In this document: piece after piece, positions 33,813-41,608 of the stretch
How the letters are laid out: every line of letters starts with the position of its first letter
How positions within the stretch are numbered: the stretch's first letter is position 1
Source of the DNA: Mycolicibacterium iranicum
Lineage (GTDB): Bacteria; Actinomycetota; Actinomycetes; Mycobacteriales; Mycobacteriaceae
NCBI RefSeq assembly: GCF_002101705.1
Contig: NZ_LQPC01000076.1
Coordinates: forward strand, 1-64,000
DNA: 64,000 bases
Direction of reading: 5' to 3'
Position numbers and translations under genes: made by a program
The notes under the pieces: generated by a model
What the model was told of the DNA's origin: nothing
Databases searched by the model: none
Seen by the model: the letters and a program-made list of their open reading frames with translations, nothing else

Positions 33813-34000
33813 AGGTGGCGGTCGACGAAGATCGGTGCGCAGGCCACGGAATGTGCCTAACGCTGTGTCCCGAAGTTTTCGAGATGACCGATGACGGCTG
33901 GGCGGTCGCCAATCCGGGAGACGTGCCCGCCGATTTGGAGGCGGCCGCCAAGGAAGCCATCGACAACTGTCCCGAACGAGCAATTCACCAAATCGACTGA
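33809..34000 (+). CDS. 3Fe-4S-type ferredoxin, CYP partner
   Basis: A 63-residue ferredoxin. The cluster motif is CAGHGMC with His at the variable position, followed by CP in DNCPERAI; an extra Cys lies in LTLCPEVF. This His-type pattern is typical of mycobacterial P450 ferredoxins. It overlaps the CYP stop by 4 nt and is expected to pass electrons to it. Confidence 0.92.
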   Translation: MKVAVDEDRCAGHGMCLTLCPEVFEMTDDGWAVANPGDVPADLEAAAKEAIDNCPERAIHQID

Positions 34001-34012
34001 GAGGGTTCACCT

Positions 34013-34306
34013 GTGGCTACAACGCCGAAGGGTTACGTGATCATCACCGAGGAGATCAAGGACCCGGCCGGCATGGCCGAGTACGCCAAGCTCGCCTCCC
34101 AGACCATGGCGAACGCGAAGGTGCTGGCGTTCGGGCCCGCTACCGAAACACTGGAAGGACAGTGGCACGGGACCCAAACGGTGCTGCTGGAGTTCGAATC
34201 CGTCGACGCGGCCAAGGAGTGGTACTACTCCGATGCCTATCAGGAGGCGCTGAAGCTGCGCCAGGCGGCGGCCGACTGCAACGGAATCATCATCTCCGGC
34301 TTCTGA
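34013..34306 (+). CDS. DUF1330-family protein
   Basis: A 97-residue protein beginning at GTG 34013, with the DUF1330-like pattern YVIITEEIKDPAGMAEYAKLA, FGPATETLEG and AAKEWYYSDAYQEALKLR. The fold is a dimeric alpha-beta barrel; no reaction is established for most members. It is 12 nt after the ferredoxin and closes the CYP operon. Confidence 0.82.
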   Translation: MATTPKGYVIITEEIKDPAGMAEYAKLASQTMANAKVLAFGPATETLEGQWHGTQTVLLEFESVDAAKEWYYSDAYQEALKLRQAAADCNGIIISGF

Positions 34307-34335
34307 TCGGGGGCTTTACGGGCACGCTCGCGGCG

Positions 34336-34401
34336 CGCGAGCGCGCGCTGACCGCCGCAGATTTCGGCGTGTTGCCGTGCAGACACGCGCGCTCGCGGTG
34401 C
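34336..34401. terminator. Inverted repeat between convergent operons, member of a repeat family
   Basis: CGCGAGCGCGCG (34336-34347) and its exact complement (34386-34397) flank a 38-nt loop between the convergent DUF1330 and CYP genes. The 25 bases 34377-34401 are identical to 53768-53792, which also lies between convergent genes. Likely a bidirectional terminator built from a dispersed repeat. Confidence 0.6.
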
Positions 34402-34411
34402 GGTTGCCGCG

Positions 34412-35617
34412 CTACCTCAGCACCCGCACGGGGACGCTGGACCAGCCCGCGACGTTCTGCGCGGAAACACGGGCGCACTCGTCGAAGTTCACCTCGTAGC
34501 GCGGCATGAAGTCCAGGAGCCGCTCCAGAGCTATCGCGCTTTCCATCCGGGCGAGCGCGGCGCCCAGGCAGCTGTGCACTCCATACCCGAACCCGAGGTT
34601 CTGTGCCTCGGTGCGGTCACGGTCGATGTCGAACGTGTCGGCGTCGGTGAACGCGTCCGGGTCACGGTTCGCCGAACCCGCCAGCAGGAACACAGGTTTG
34701 CCTTCGGGGATGGTAACGCCGTGCAGCTCGATGTCCTTCATCGAACGGCGGACGTTGTACTGATTGGGTGCCTCGTAGCGCAGCAGTTCCTCGACAGCGG
34801 CGGGGATCTTGCTTCGGTCGTCAAGCAGCTTCTGCCACTGGTCCGGATTACGTGCGAAGGTGACAGCCGCGTTGCCCACCAGCTTGGTGACGGTCTCCGC
34901 GCCTGCGCCACCCAAAAGAGTTGCAAAACCAGCGATTTCGAAGTCATCAAGGGACTGCTTCTCGCCGTCTTCGCGAACGATCTCGGCGGCGACCAGCCTG
35001 CTGAACATGTCATCGCGCGGTTCGGCGCGACGCTCCTGGATGATTCGGTAGTAGAGCCCCATGAGCTCGCCAACGGCCTGCATGCCCTCGTCGGACATGT
35101 CGATCTGACCCGGTTCCCGCCGCAGTGAGGTATCCACCCATTCGCCGACCTGCTGGCGATACTCCTCCGGCACGCCGAGCATCTGCGTGATCACCTGAAC
35201 AGGGAACAACGCCGAGAAGTCCTGCACGACATCGAACTTCTCGCAATCGGCCGGCGGCAGATAACGGTCGATCGTGGCGGTGACCATGGGGCGCAACGCC
35301 TCGATGGCACGCGGTGTGAAGACCTTGTTGACCAGGCTGCGCATCTGCCGATGTTCTGGCGGATCCATCATGATGATCATCTTGGCCATCAGCGGTTCGT
35401 CGGATCGCACCGTCGACAGATCGAGACCGTATGCCGACGAATAGCTTTCGAAATCCTTGTACGCCGCAGCGACATCCTCGTGCCGCGACAAGGCATAGAA
35501 GTCGTGCTCCGGGTTGTAGTAGACCGGCGCTTCCTCACGCATGCGCCGATAGGTCTCCCACGCCCCGTTGAAGAATTCCTCTGAAAACGGATCGAAGACG
35601 AGCTCGGTTGCCGTCAT
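34412..35617 (-). CDS. Cytochrome P450
   Basis: A 401-residue P450 with heme Cys350 in FGYGVHSCLGAALAR, I-helix GGAGAETVTKL and ExxR in EELLRYEAP. ATG 35617 overlaps the ferredoxin stop (ATGA); an upstream ATG at 35650 would give an unusual leader inside the ferredoxin gene. It is a paralog of the P450 at 35849, with the same length and the same heme-Cys position, so the pair arose by tandem duplication around the ferredoxin gene. Confidence 0.93.
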   Translation of the reverse strand: MTATELVFDPFSEEFFNGAWETYRRMREEAPVYYNPEHDFYALSRHEDVAAAYKDFESYSSAYGLDLSTVRSDEPLMAKMIIMMDPPEHRQMRSLVNKVFTPRAIEALRPMVTATIDRYLPPADCEKFDVVQDFSALFPVQVITQMLGVPEEYRQQVGEWVDTSLRREPGQIDMSDEGMQAVGELMGLYYRIIQERRAEPRDDMFSRLVAAEIVREDGEKQSLDDFEIAGFATLLGGAGAETVTKLVGNAAVTFARNPDQWQKLLDDRSKIPAAVEELLRYEAPNQYNVRRSMKDIELHGVTIPEGKPVFLLAGSANRDPDAFTDADTFDIDRDRTEAQNLGFGYGVHSCLGAALARMESAIALERLLDFMPRYEVNFDECARVSAQNVAGWSSVPVRVLR

Positions 35618-35814
35618 TCGTCTCTGATCGCGATCGCCTGCCGCGGACACTGCCGCACGGATTCTTTGATCTGTTCCTCGTTCTCCGGAGTGACCTCGTC
35701 CTGCAGCACATGCAGATAGTCGTCATCGTCGAGGTGGAAAACCTCCGGGATGATGCCCATGCAGACGCCGTTGCTCTCGCAGAGTTCGAAATCGACCTCG
35801 ATCTTTTTGGTCAT
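35614..35814 (-). CDS. 3Fe-4S-type ferredoxin between two CYPs
   Basis: A 66-residue ferredoxin with CESNGVCMGIIP and RQCPRQAIAI, giving three cluster cysteines and Asn at the variable position (C-X2-N-X2-C). It lies 34 nt after the CYP at 35849 and overlaps the next CYP by 4 nt; it probably serves both. Confidence 0.92.
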   Translation of the reverse strand: MTKKIEVDFELCESNGVCMGIIPEVFHLDDDDYLHVLQDEVTPENEEQIKESVRQCPRQAIAIRDE

Positions 35815-35848
35815 GCCAACTTCTCCCTCCCGCCGTTCCCGTGAAGGT

Positions 35849-37054
35849 TCACCGCAGAACCTTCACGGGGACATGGTGATATCCGGCGACGTTCTGCATG
35901 TTGACGCGCTGCAAACCGTTGAAATCGACCTCGAAGCGCGGCATGAAGTCGAGCAGGTGGTCCAGCGCGATCGCGGTCTCCATCCGGGCCAGCGCCGCTC
36001 CGAGGCAGCTGTGGATGCCGTAGCCGAGGCCAAGGTTCTGCGCCTGGGTGCGGTCGCGGGTGATGTCGAACGTCTCGGCGTCGTCGAAGGCGCGGGGGTC
36101 GCGGTTGGCCGCAGCACCCATCAGGAAGACGGGCTTGAACGCGGGAACGGTGCCGCTGGGCAACACGACGTCCTTCACGCTGTAGCGGACGTTGTACTGG
36201 ACAGGCCCGACGTAGCGCAGCAGTTCCTCGACCGCGGCAGGGATCAGGTCGCGGTCCTCGAGCAGCATCTCCCATTGCTCAGGATGCTGCGCAAAGACCA
36301 CCATTGCGCTGCCCACCAGCTTGGTGACCGTCTCGGCGCCCGCACCACCCAACAGCGTGGCGAACCCGGCGATCTCGACGTCGTCGAGCTTGCGGAGGTT
36401 GCCCTCGTCGTCAGGGATCTCCGCTGCGATGAGCCGGCTGATCATGTCGTCCTGCGGATTCAGCCGCCGTTCCTGGACCAGGCCGTAGTAGTAGACGCCT
36501 GAGTCGATGTTGGCCTGCATGTTCTCGTCGTCGATGTCGATCTGACCGGGCTTGCGGTGCAAGCTGGTGTCGATCCAGTGCCGAACCTGCTGGCGGAACT
36601 CTTCAGGTACGCCGGCCATGCGGGTGATGACCTCGACGGGAAACGGACCCGAGAAGTCCTGGACGACGTCGAAGTTCTCCGGGTCGGCGACGCTCAAGTA
36701 GTGCTGGACCAGTTCGATCACGGTGGCGCGCTGCGACTGGATCGCTCGCGGGGTGAACGCCTTGTTCAGCAGGCTGCGCATGTGCCGGTGATCCGGCGGG
36801 TCCATGAAGATGATGGATTTCTGCGGCGGTTCGCCCGAGCGCACCATGCCCAAATCGCAACCACGGGCCGACGAGAACGATTCGTAGTCCTTGAACGCTG
36901 CGGCGACGTCAGCGTGTCGGGTCAGCGCGTAGAAGTCGCCCTCTTCGTCGTAGTAGATCGGGGCTTCGTCGCGCATCCGCTGGTAGATCTCGTACGGATT
37001 GTCGAAATACTCCTGGGCGACCGGATTGAACACCAATTTGGGCTTGGTCATCAT
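35849..37054 (-). CDS. Cytochrome P450 with Leu at the start of the heme-binding motif
   Basis: A 401-residue P450: heme Cys350 in LGYGIHSCLGAAL, I-helix GGAGAETVTKL, ExxR in EELLRYVGP. The first residue of the FxxGxxxC signature is Leu, not Phe; this Phe normally tunes the heme thiolate. Paralog of 34412. Start 37054 has a second ATG directly after it. First gene of the CYP-Fd-CYP operon, with the palindrome 37087-37114 in front. Confidence 0.92.
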   Translation of the reverse strand: MMTKPKLVFNPVAQEYFDNPYEIYQRMRDEAPIYYDEEGDFYALTRHADVAAAFKDYESFSSARGCDLGMVRSGEPPQKSIIFMDPPDHRHMRSLLNKAFTPRAIQSQRATVIELVQHYLSVADPENFDVVQDFSGPFPVEVITRMAGVPEEFRQQVRHWIDTSLHRKPGQIDIDDENMQANIDSGVYYYGLVQERRLNPQDDMISRLIAAEIPDDEGNLRKLDDVEIAGFATLLGGAGAETVTKLVGSAMVVFAQHPEQWEMLLEDRDLIPAAVEELLRYVGPVQYNVRYSVKDVVLPSGTVPAFKPVFLMGAAANRDPRAFDDAETFDITRDRTQAQNLGLGYGIHSCLGAALARMETAIALDHLLDFMPRFEVDFNGLQRVNMQNVAGYHHVPVKVLR

Positions 37055-37086
37055 GTCCTCCTCGGCGCCGTGATCAGGGCCGGAAA

Positions 37087-37114
37087 CGTTACGAAAGGCT
37101 GTTTTACTGTAACG
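37087..37114. promoter_or_regulatory. CGTTAC-N16-GTAACG inverted repeat upstream of a CYP operon
   Basis: CGTTAC (37087-37092) and GTAACG (37109-37114) lie 33-60 nt upstream of the CYP start at 37054. The centre contains GTTTTACTG. Position and symmetry fit a repressor site for the CYP-Fd-CYP operon; no protein can be assigned. Confidence 0.45.
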
Positions 37115-37175
37115 AATCCAGTATGCGACATATGGTCTCGAAAGTCAGCCGATTGGGCAATGGTGCCCTGCCGTG

Positions 37176-37967
37176 TCACGCGCTCACCATCCTGACGAGA
37201 CGATCGAGTTCGCCGAGGTCACCCCCGAGGCGTGCGACGGTGTCGCGGACCACCGTCACATCCTTGGTGATGAACTCGCCGACGGCCGACACGAATTTCT
37301 CCGCCGAGCCCGCTCCGGCAACCATCGACAGCACCCGGCTCTGGGCGCTGCCGTGCACCAGCGCGTTCAGCAATGGCGCCTCGTCGACCCCCAGTTGTGA
37401 GCCGAGGCGCACTCCCTCGGCCACGAGCGCGATCTGCGCGGCGAACAGCGTGTTGTTGACAAGTTTGACCAGCTGCCCCGCCCCCGTCGGGCCGGCGCGC
37501 AGGATCGGGTCGCCGTAACTGGCCAGTACCGGTTGGGTGCGATCCAGCGCCGCGTCGTCGCCGCCCACGAACAGCGTCACGGTGCCCGCGGCGATGTCAT
37601 GCGGACCGCCGCTGACCGGCGCGTCGATGACATCGACATGCGGGTGCGTCGACGCAATGGTCTGTGCGGTTCTCGGGCTCCCCGTGGTGTGCAGGACGAG
37701 CGAGGTGCCCGGCGCCATTGCCTCCACAAGCTCGCCCTCGAGACACAGCTGGCGCACTTGATCGTCAGTGAACACGCACACCACCACCACATCGGCGCCG
37801 TCGACGGTGTCCGTCACTGTGGTCACGGCGGTGGCTCCCAGTTCGGCGATCGCCGTGCGCTTCTCCTCGGTTCTGCCCAGCACCGTGACCTGGTGGCCGG
37901 CCCCGACGAGGCGGGCCACCATGGGGGTGCCCATGCGTCCCACGCCGACGAAACCGACGTGGGTCAT
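37176..37967 (-). CDS. NAD(P)-dependent beta-hydroxyacid dehydrogenase (copy 1)
   Basis: A 263-residue protein of the 3-hydroxyisobutyrate/6-phosphogluconate dehydrogenase-like family: FVGVGRMGTPMVARLVGAGH for NAD(P), DAPVSGGPHDIAAGT for substrate binding, and Lys in GQLVKLVNNTLF as catalytic base. Last gene of a six-gene minus operon from 42897. Its start overlaps the preceding paralog by 4 nt. It would oxidise a beta-hydroxy acid or aldehyde product of the retro-aldol step. Confidence 0.9.
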   Translation of the reverse strand: MTHVGFVGVGRMGTPMVARLVGAGHQVTVLGRTEEKRTAIAELGATAVTTVTDTVDGADVVVVCVFTDDQVRQLCLEGELVEAMAPGTSLVLHTTGSPRTAQTIASTHPHVDVIDAPVSGGPHDIAAGTVTLFVGGDDAALDRTQPVLASYGDPILRAGPTGAGQLVKLVNNTLFAAQIALVAEGVRLGSQLGVDEAPLLNALVHGSAQSRVLSMVAGAGSAEKFVSAVGEFITKDVTVVRDTVARLGGDLGELDRLVRMVSA

Positions 37968-38782
37968 CGCCGGTAATCCATGGATTCGAGCGCCGCGTCC
38001 GCCGCGGTGAACACTGCCCCCTCCGGCGCTTTCGCGGTCGCGGCCAGGCTCGCTGCGTGGCGGACGTCTTTCTGCAGCAGCGCCCCGGCGATCGGGGCGA
38101 GGCCTTCCAGCGTCCCGCCGAACATCGCGATGCTTCCGACGGCCTTGCTGGTAGCCGAGCCCCGGTTGAGCACCTCGACGAGCTTGTCGCGCGGGATGCC
38201 CAGAGATTCACCGAGTTCCAGGGTGCTGACAGCGCTGCCCAGGTTCGCGCTGAACAGCAGGTTGTTGAGGATCTTGGTGTTCTGACCGCTGCCGAGTGGA
38301 CCCAGATAGACGATGGGGTCGGCGTAGGTGGCGAACACCGGTCTACACTGCTCGGCGACGTCCTCGTCACCGCCGACCATGACCAGCAGCGTGCCCTGCT
38401 CGACAGCGGGCCCGCCGCCGCTGACCGGGGCGTCGATGACGGAAACCCCCCGGGCAGCCGCCTTTTCGGCGATCTCGCGGCACGTGTCCGGGTGCACGGT
38501 GCTGTGGATCGCGATGATTCCACCCTCGGCCAGCCCGGCGAGCACACCCGTGTCTCCGTAGAGCACCTCTCGGACGTCGTCGTCGCCGACCACACACAGG
38601 CAGACGAGGTCGCTGGCGGCGCCAAGCTCGGCGGGTGTGGATGCACTCTTGGCCGGCGTGTCGGAGTACGGCTCCAGGCTGGCCGGCCTGCGAGCCCACA
38701 GCGTGGTCTCGAACCCGCCCTTCGCGATGCGCCGCGCCATGGGCCCACCCTGGCTGCCCAGCCCGATGAATCCGACCCGCAT
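37964..38782 (-). CDS. NAD(P)-dependent beta-hydroxyacid dehydrogenase (copy 2)
   Basis: A 272-residue paralog of the next gene: FIGLGSQGGPMARRIAKGG, DAPVSGGGPAVEQGT and SGQNTKILNNLLF. In the last segment the usual catalytic Lys is present (TKILNN). Two adjacent, overlapping copies suggest a heteromer or two successive oxidations. Its start shares bases with the hydrolase stop (TGATG). Confidence 0.9.
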   Translation of the reverse strand: MRVGFIGLGSQGGPMARRIAKGGFETTLWARRPASLEPYSDTPAKSASTPAELGAASDLVCLCVVGDDDVREVLYGDTGVLAGLAEGGIIAIHSTVHPDTCREIAEKAAARGVSVIDAPVSGGGPAVEQGTLLVMVGGDEDVAEQCRPVFATYADPIVYLGPLGSGQNTKILNNLLFSANLGSAVSTLELGESLGIPRDKLVEVLNRGSATSKAVGSIAMFGGTLEGLAPIAGALLQKDVRHAASLAATAKAPEGAVFTAADAALESMDYRR

Positions 38783-39663
38783 CAGCTCGCCTCCACTTGC
38801 TCACGATCGCGACCGCGTGCGTCCGCGATGCATTCTTCGATGAACGACAGCACTTTTCGGTGGTACTCGCCGGCGGTCAGGCCGACACTGATGTTGTGCC
38901 CACTGTTGGCCATCTCGTTGACCCGCACCTGTGGTGCGGCGGTGAACAGCGCGGTGATCGCGGCCACGGCAGCGGGGGAGGAATCCCACACCTTCTCGTG
39001 GTCAGCGACGCTGAACTGCACCGGCACAGCCACTTCGGTCGCGAGGGCGGGGAAGTCGCGACGAGCCCAATGGGCGGTGACCTCGCCCTCGTAGGCGACG
39101 CCGGGCGCGGACAGCGCACCGGTGAGCACCTCGGCGGGATAGAGATCAGTGGGTTGCCACAACAGGTCCCGCAGCCCGGCAGGACGGGCCGTGACCGTGG
39201 CCTCGCTGATGATCGCCTTGGCCGGTTCGCTGTAGCGCAGCCCGGTGCCGGCGAGTTCGACGCCCACGATGTCGTTGCGTGTCGTGGCCAGGCGCAATGA
39301 AAGCTCGCAACCCGCCGAGTGGCCCATCACGAACATTCCTGCGCCCGCGGACCCACCGCCGATGATCTTGTCCACCGCGGCCGACGCCGCGGCCACGCGA
39401 CGGGCCGGGTCGGCGAACTCGGCGGCGTACACCGCCGACGTGCCGTAGCCCGGACGGTCCAGTGCGATCGTCGTGAAACCCGCAGCCGTGGCAGCGCGAA
39501 GCAGCGACAGATCCGGCCGACCGGGACAGTCGAAATATGCCGCCGAGGTCGCTCCGCCGTGCACCGCGACGATCACCGCGCGTGGCTCGTCCGCCTGCGC
39601 GACGAGCGCCGACATCGGGACGCCGTCGACCAGGACGACGCGGGGGCGAGGTGGCGCCGTCAT
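38782..39663 (-). CDS. Alpha/beta hydrolase
   Basis: A 293-residue alpha/beta hydrolase: oxyanion region AVHGGATSAAYFD, nucleophile elbow FVMGHSAGCELSL, and His in NSGHNISVG near the C-terminus. ATG 39663 overlaps the thiolase-fusion stop by 4 nt; the longer frame upstream lies in that gene and is rejected. Could act as esterase, lactonase or acyl-CoA thioesterase for the pathway intermediate. Confidence 0.88.
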   Translation of the reverse strand: MTAPPRPRVVLVDGVPMSALVAQADEPRAVIVAVHGGATSAAYFDCPGRPDLSLLRAATAAGFTTIALDRPGYGTSAVYAAEFADPARRVAAASAAVDKIIGGGSAGAGMFVMGHSAGCELSLRLATTRNDIVGVELAGTGLRYSEPAKAIISEATVTARPAGLRDLLWQPTDLYPAEVLTGALSAPGVAYEGEVTAHWARRDFPALATEVAVPVQFSVADHEKVWDSSPAAVAAITALFTAAPQVRVNEMANSGHNISVGLTAGEYHRKVLSFIEECIADARGRDREQVEAS

Positions 39664-41306
39664 CCCTGCGTCCGCAGCAGTATGGCCCCGCTGGGCGTCA
39701 GGCCACCGCTGCTGACGACAGCGACCCGGGCGCCGGCGACCTGACGCTCGCCCGCCTCGCCGCGCAGCTGCGTCACGGCCTCGTGGACAAGCCCCATGCC
39801 GTGCGTGCGTCCATGGGACAGCTGACCGCCGTGCGTATTCAGCGGAATCACCCCGTCGCGCGCGATGGCCGTGCCGCCGTCGAGGAAATCCTTCGCCTCG
39901 CCGATACCGCAGAAGCCCAACGCCTCCAGCCACGAAAGGCAGTTGAACGTGAAGCCGTCGTACAGCTCGGCGACATCGACGTCGCTGGGCCGCAACGATG
40001 TTCGCGTCCACAGATGCGCGGCCTGGCCGAGTACCTGCGGCTCGTGCGTGAGCGTGGTCTGGTCCCAGTCGGTGCGCTCGATGATCTGGGTGCCGACCGC
40101 CTCGAAGAACACGGGCGGCTTCGGTGCGTCCGCGGCGGCATCGACCGCCGACACGATGACCGCGACGGCGCCGTCGCACGGGACGTCACAGTCGTACAGA
40201 CCGAACGGCGTCGTGATCGGCCGGGCGTTGAGATAGTCGTCCATCGTCATCGGATCGCGATAGATCGCCGTCGGATTCAGGGCCGCGTTGGCGCGCTGGT
40301 TCAGGGCGATCCAGCCCAGCGTCTCCTTCGTGGTGCCGTACCGGTGAAAGTGCCTCTGCGCGTTCAACGCCAGCGTGTGCGCTGCCGACGTGGCGCCGAA
40401 CGGTGCCTGCCAGCTGTTGGCTCGCGCACCGCCGGGCGGCGAGACCTTCCCCTCCTTCATCAACTGGTTGAACGTGGCCTCCCACAGCGTGCGGAAGCAC
40501 AGCACGTGGCGGGCCATGCCGGTGGCCACGGCCATCACCGCGGCGATCACCGAACCGCCGGGCCCGAAGGTGTCCATGCCCCCGTTGATCCACGTCGGGC
40601 GGATGCCGAGCGCTCCCTCCAGCGCGGTGCAGCCTCCCTCGCCCATGCCCACCGCGTCCATCGCGGGATACGTTGACAGGCCGTCGATATCGGCCAGCGT
40701 CAATCCCGCATCGGCGATCGCCATCTCGCATGCCTCGACAGTCAGCGACAGCGGGGGGACCATCAGACGCCGCCCCAGCTTGGACGCGCCGATCCCGGTG
40801 ATCGCCGCAGCGTCCTCGAACTTCGTCGTCGTCAGCATCGGGCGGACGAACGTCGGAAAGTCCTCCGGGGCGATCTCGTCGTCGGGAAGTGGCGCCGTCT
40901 CCGGTTCGGCGGTCGGCCGGAACAGTGGCAGCCAGACGTCGTCGTTCTGGTCGAAGACGACCTCGACGACGCGTCCCATCTCGAGTTCGTCGGGGTCGGA
41001 CTCGATGATGTTGGTGGTCAACCGAACCCGAGGGTCTTCCTCGATCGCGACCTGCGCGACGACGTAGGGGGCGGGGAGCCCGGGGATGGAGAAGCGTTCG
41101 TTCACCGTGAACGCAGACAGGACGGCCCGCCCGGACACTTCGCGCGGGCTCAGGTTGTGACTCTTGCAGTAACGGCACACCGGCTGCGGCGGATGGATCA
41201 GCGACTTGCAGTCGTCGCACCCCTGGATCCGCAGCACTCCGTCGGCGCCGGACTTCCAGAAGAATTCGTTGTCGAAGGTCAATTGCGGCAACGGAAGTCG
41301 GCTCAT
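39660..41306 (-). CDS. DUF35 (OB-fold, Zn ribbon) fused to Ltp2-like thiolase-fold domain
   Basis: A 548-residue fusion. Residues about 1-140 are a DUF35 domain with a zinc ribbon (GCDDCKSL ... PVCRYCKS) and an OB-fold. The rest is a thiolase fold without the nucleophilic Cys: the site reads GGMDTFGPGGSV, and the C-terminal motif is NTHGGQLSHGR instead of GHPxGxTG; AELYDGFTFN is as in Ltp2. In steroid side-chain degradation Ltp2 and a DUF35 protein together form a retro-aldolase that splits a beta-hydroxyacyl-CoA. I infer the same chemistry in one polypeptide. ATG 41306 overlaps the ferredoxin stop. Confidence 0.87.
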   Translation of the reverse strand: MSRLPLPQLTFDNEFFWKSGADGVLRIQGCDDCKSLIHPPQPVCRYCKSHNLSPREVSGRAVLSAFTVNERFSIPGLPAPYVVAQVAIEEDPRVRLTTNIIESDPDELEMGRVVEVVFDQNDDVWLPLFRPTAEPETAPLPDDEIAPEDFPTFVRPMLTTTKFEDAAAITGIGASKLGRRLMVPPLSLTVEACEMAIADAGLTLADIDGLSTYPAMDAVGMGEGGCTALEGALGIRPTWINGGMDTFGPGGSVIAAVMAVATGMARHVLCFRTLWEATFNQLMKEGKVSPPGGARANSWQAPFGATSAAHTLALNAQRHFHRYGTTKETLGWIALNQRANAALNPTAIYRDPMTMDDYLNARPITTPFGLYDCDVPCDGAVAVIVSAVDAAADAPKPPVFFEAVGTQIIERTDWDQTTLTHEPQVLGQAAHLWTRTSLRPSDVDVAELYDGFTFNCLSWLEALGFCGIGEAKDFLDGGTAIARDGVIPLNTHGGQLSHGRTHGMGLVHEAVTQLRGEAGERQVAGARVAVVSSGGLTPSGAILLRTQG

Positions 41307-41608
41307 CGCGTCATATCCCACTGCGCCGCATCAGCACTGGTCTTCAAGTTCTCCAGGTCGGGTTCGTCGAGCAGGGGAGTGGGCGTCTCGTCGGGCCTGC
41401 GCTCGGTGAGTTCCATGATTGCGTGCACAGGACAGTCCAACAGGGCGCGTCGCACCGCGTCTCGGTCCTCGTCGGGGATGTTCCCGTCGCCGACAAGGAC
41501 GGCGTAGCCCCAGTCGTCGAGCGAAAAGTACTCGGGCGCGTGCTTGGCGCAGGTGCCGAAGCCATCGCACAGTGTCCGGTCGAGCTTGATCCGCAACTTG
41601 TCGCTCAC
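41303..41608 (-). CDS. 3Fe-4S-type ferredoxin with C-terminal extension
   Basis: A 101-residue ferredoxin: CDGFGTC and LDCPVHAI give the cluster cysteines, with Phe at the variable position. A tail of about 35 residues rich in Pro, Asp and Glu (RRPDETPTPLLDEPDLENL) is absent from the other ferredoxins here. GTG 41608 overlaps the NuoF-like stop (GTGA). It is probably reduced by that flavoprotein and may supply one or more CYPs. Confidence 0.88.
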   Translation of the reverse strand: MSDKLRIKLDRTLCDGFGTCAKHAPEYFSLDDWGYAVLVGDGNIPDEDRDAVRRALLDCPVHAIMELTERRPDETPTPLLDEPDLENLKTSADAAQWDMTR

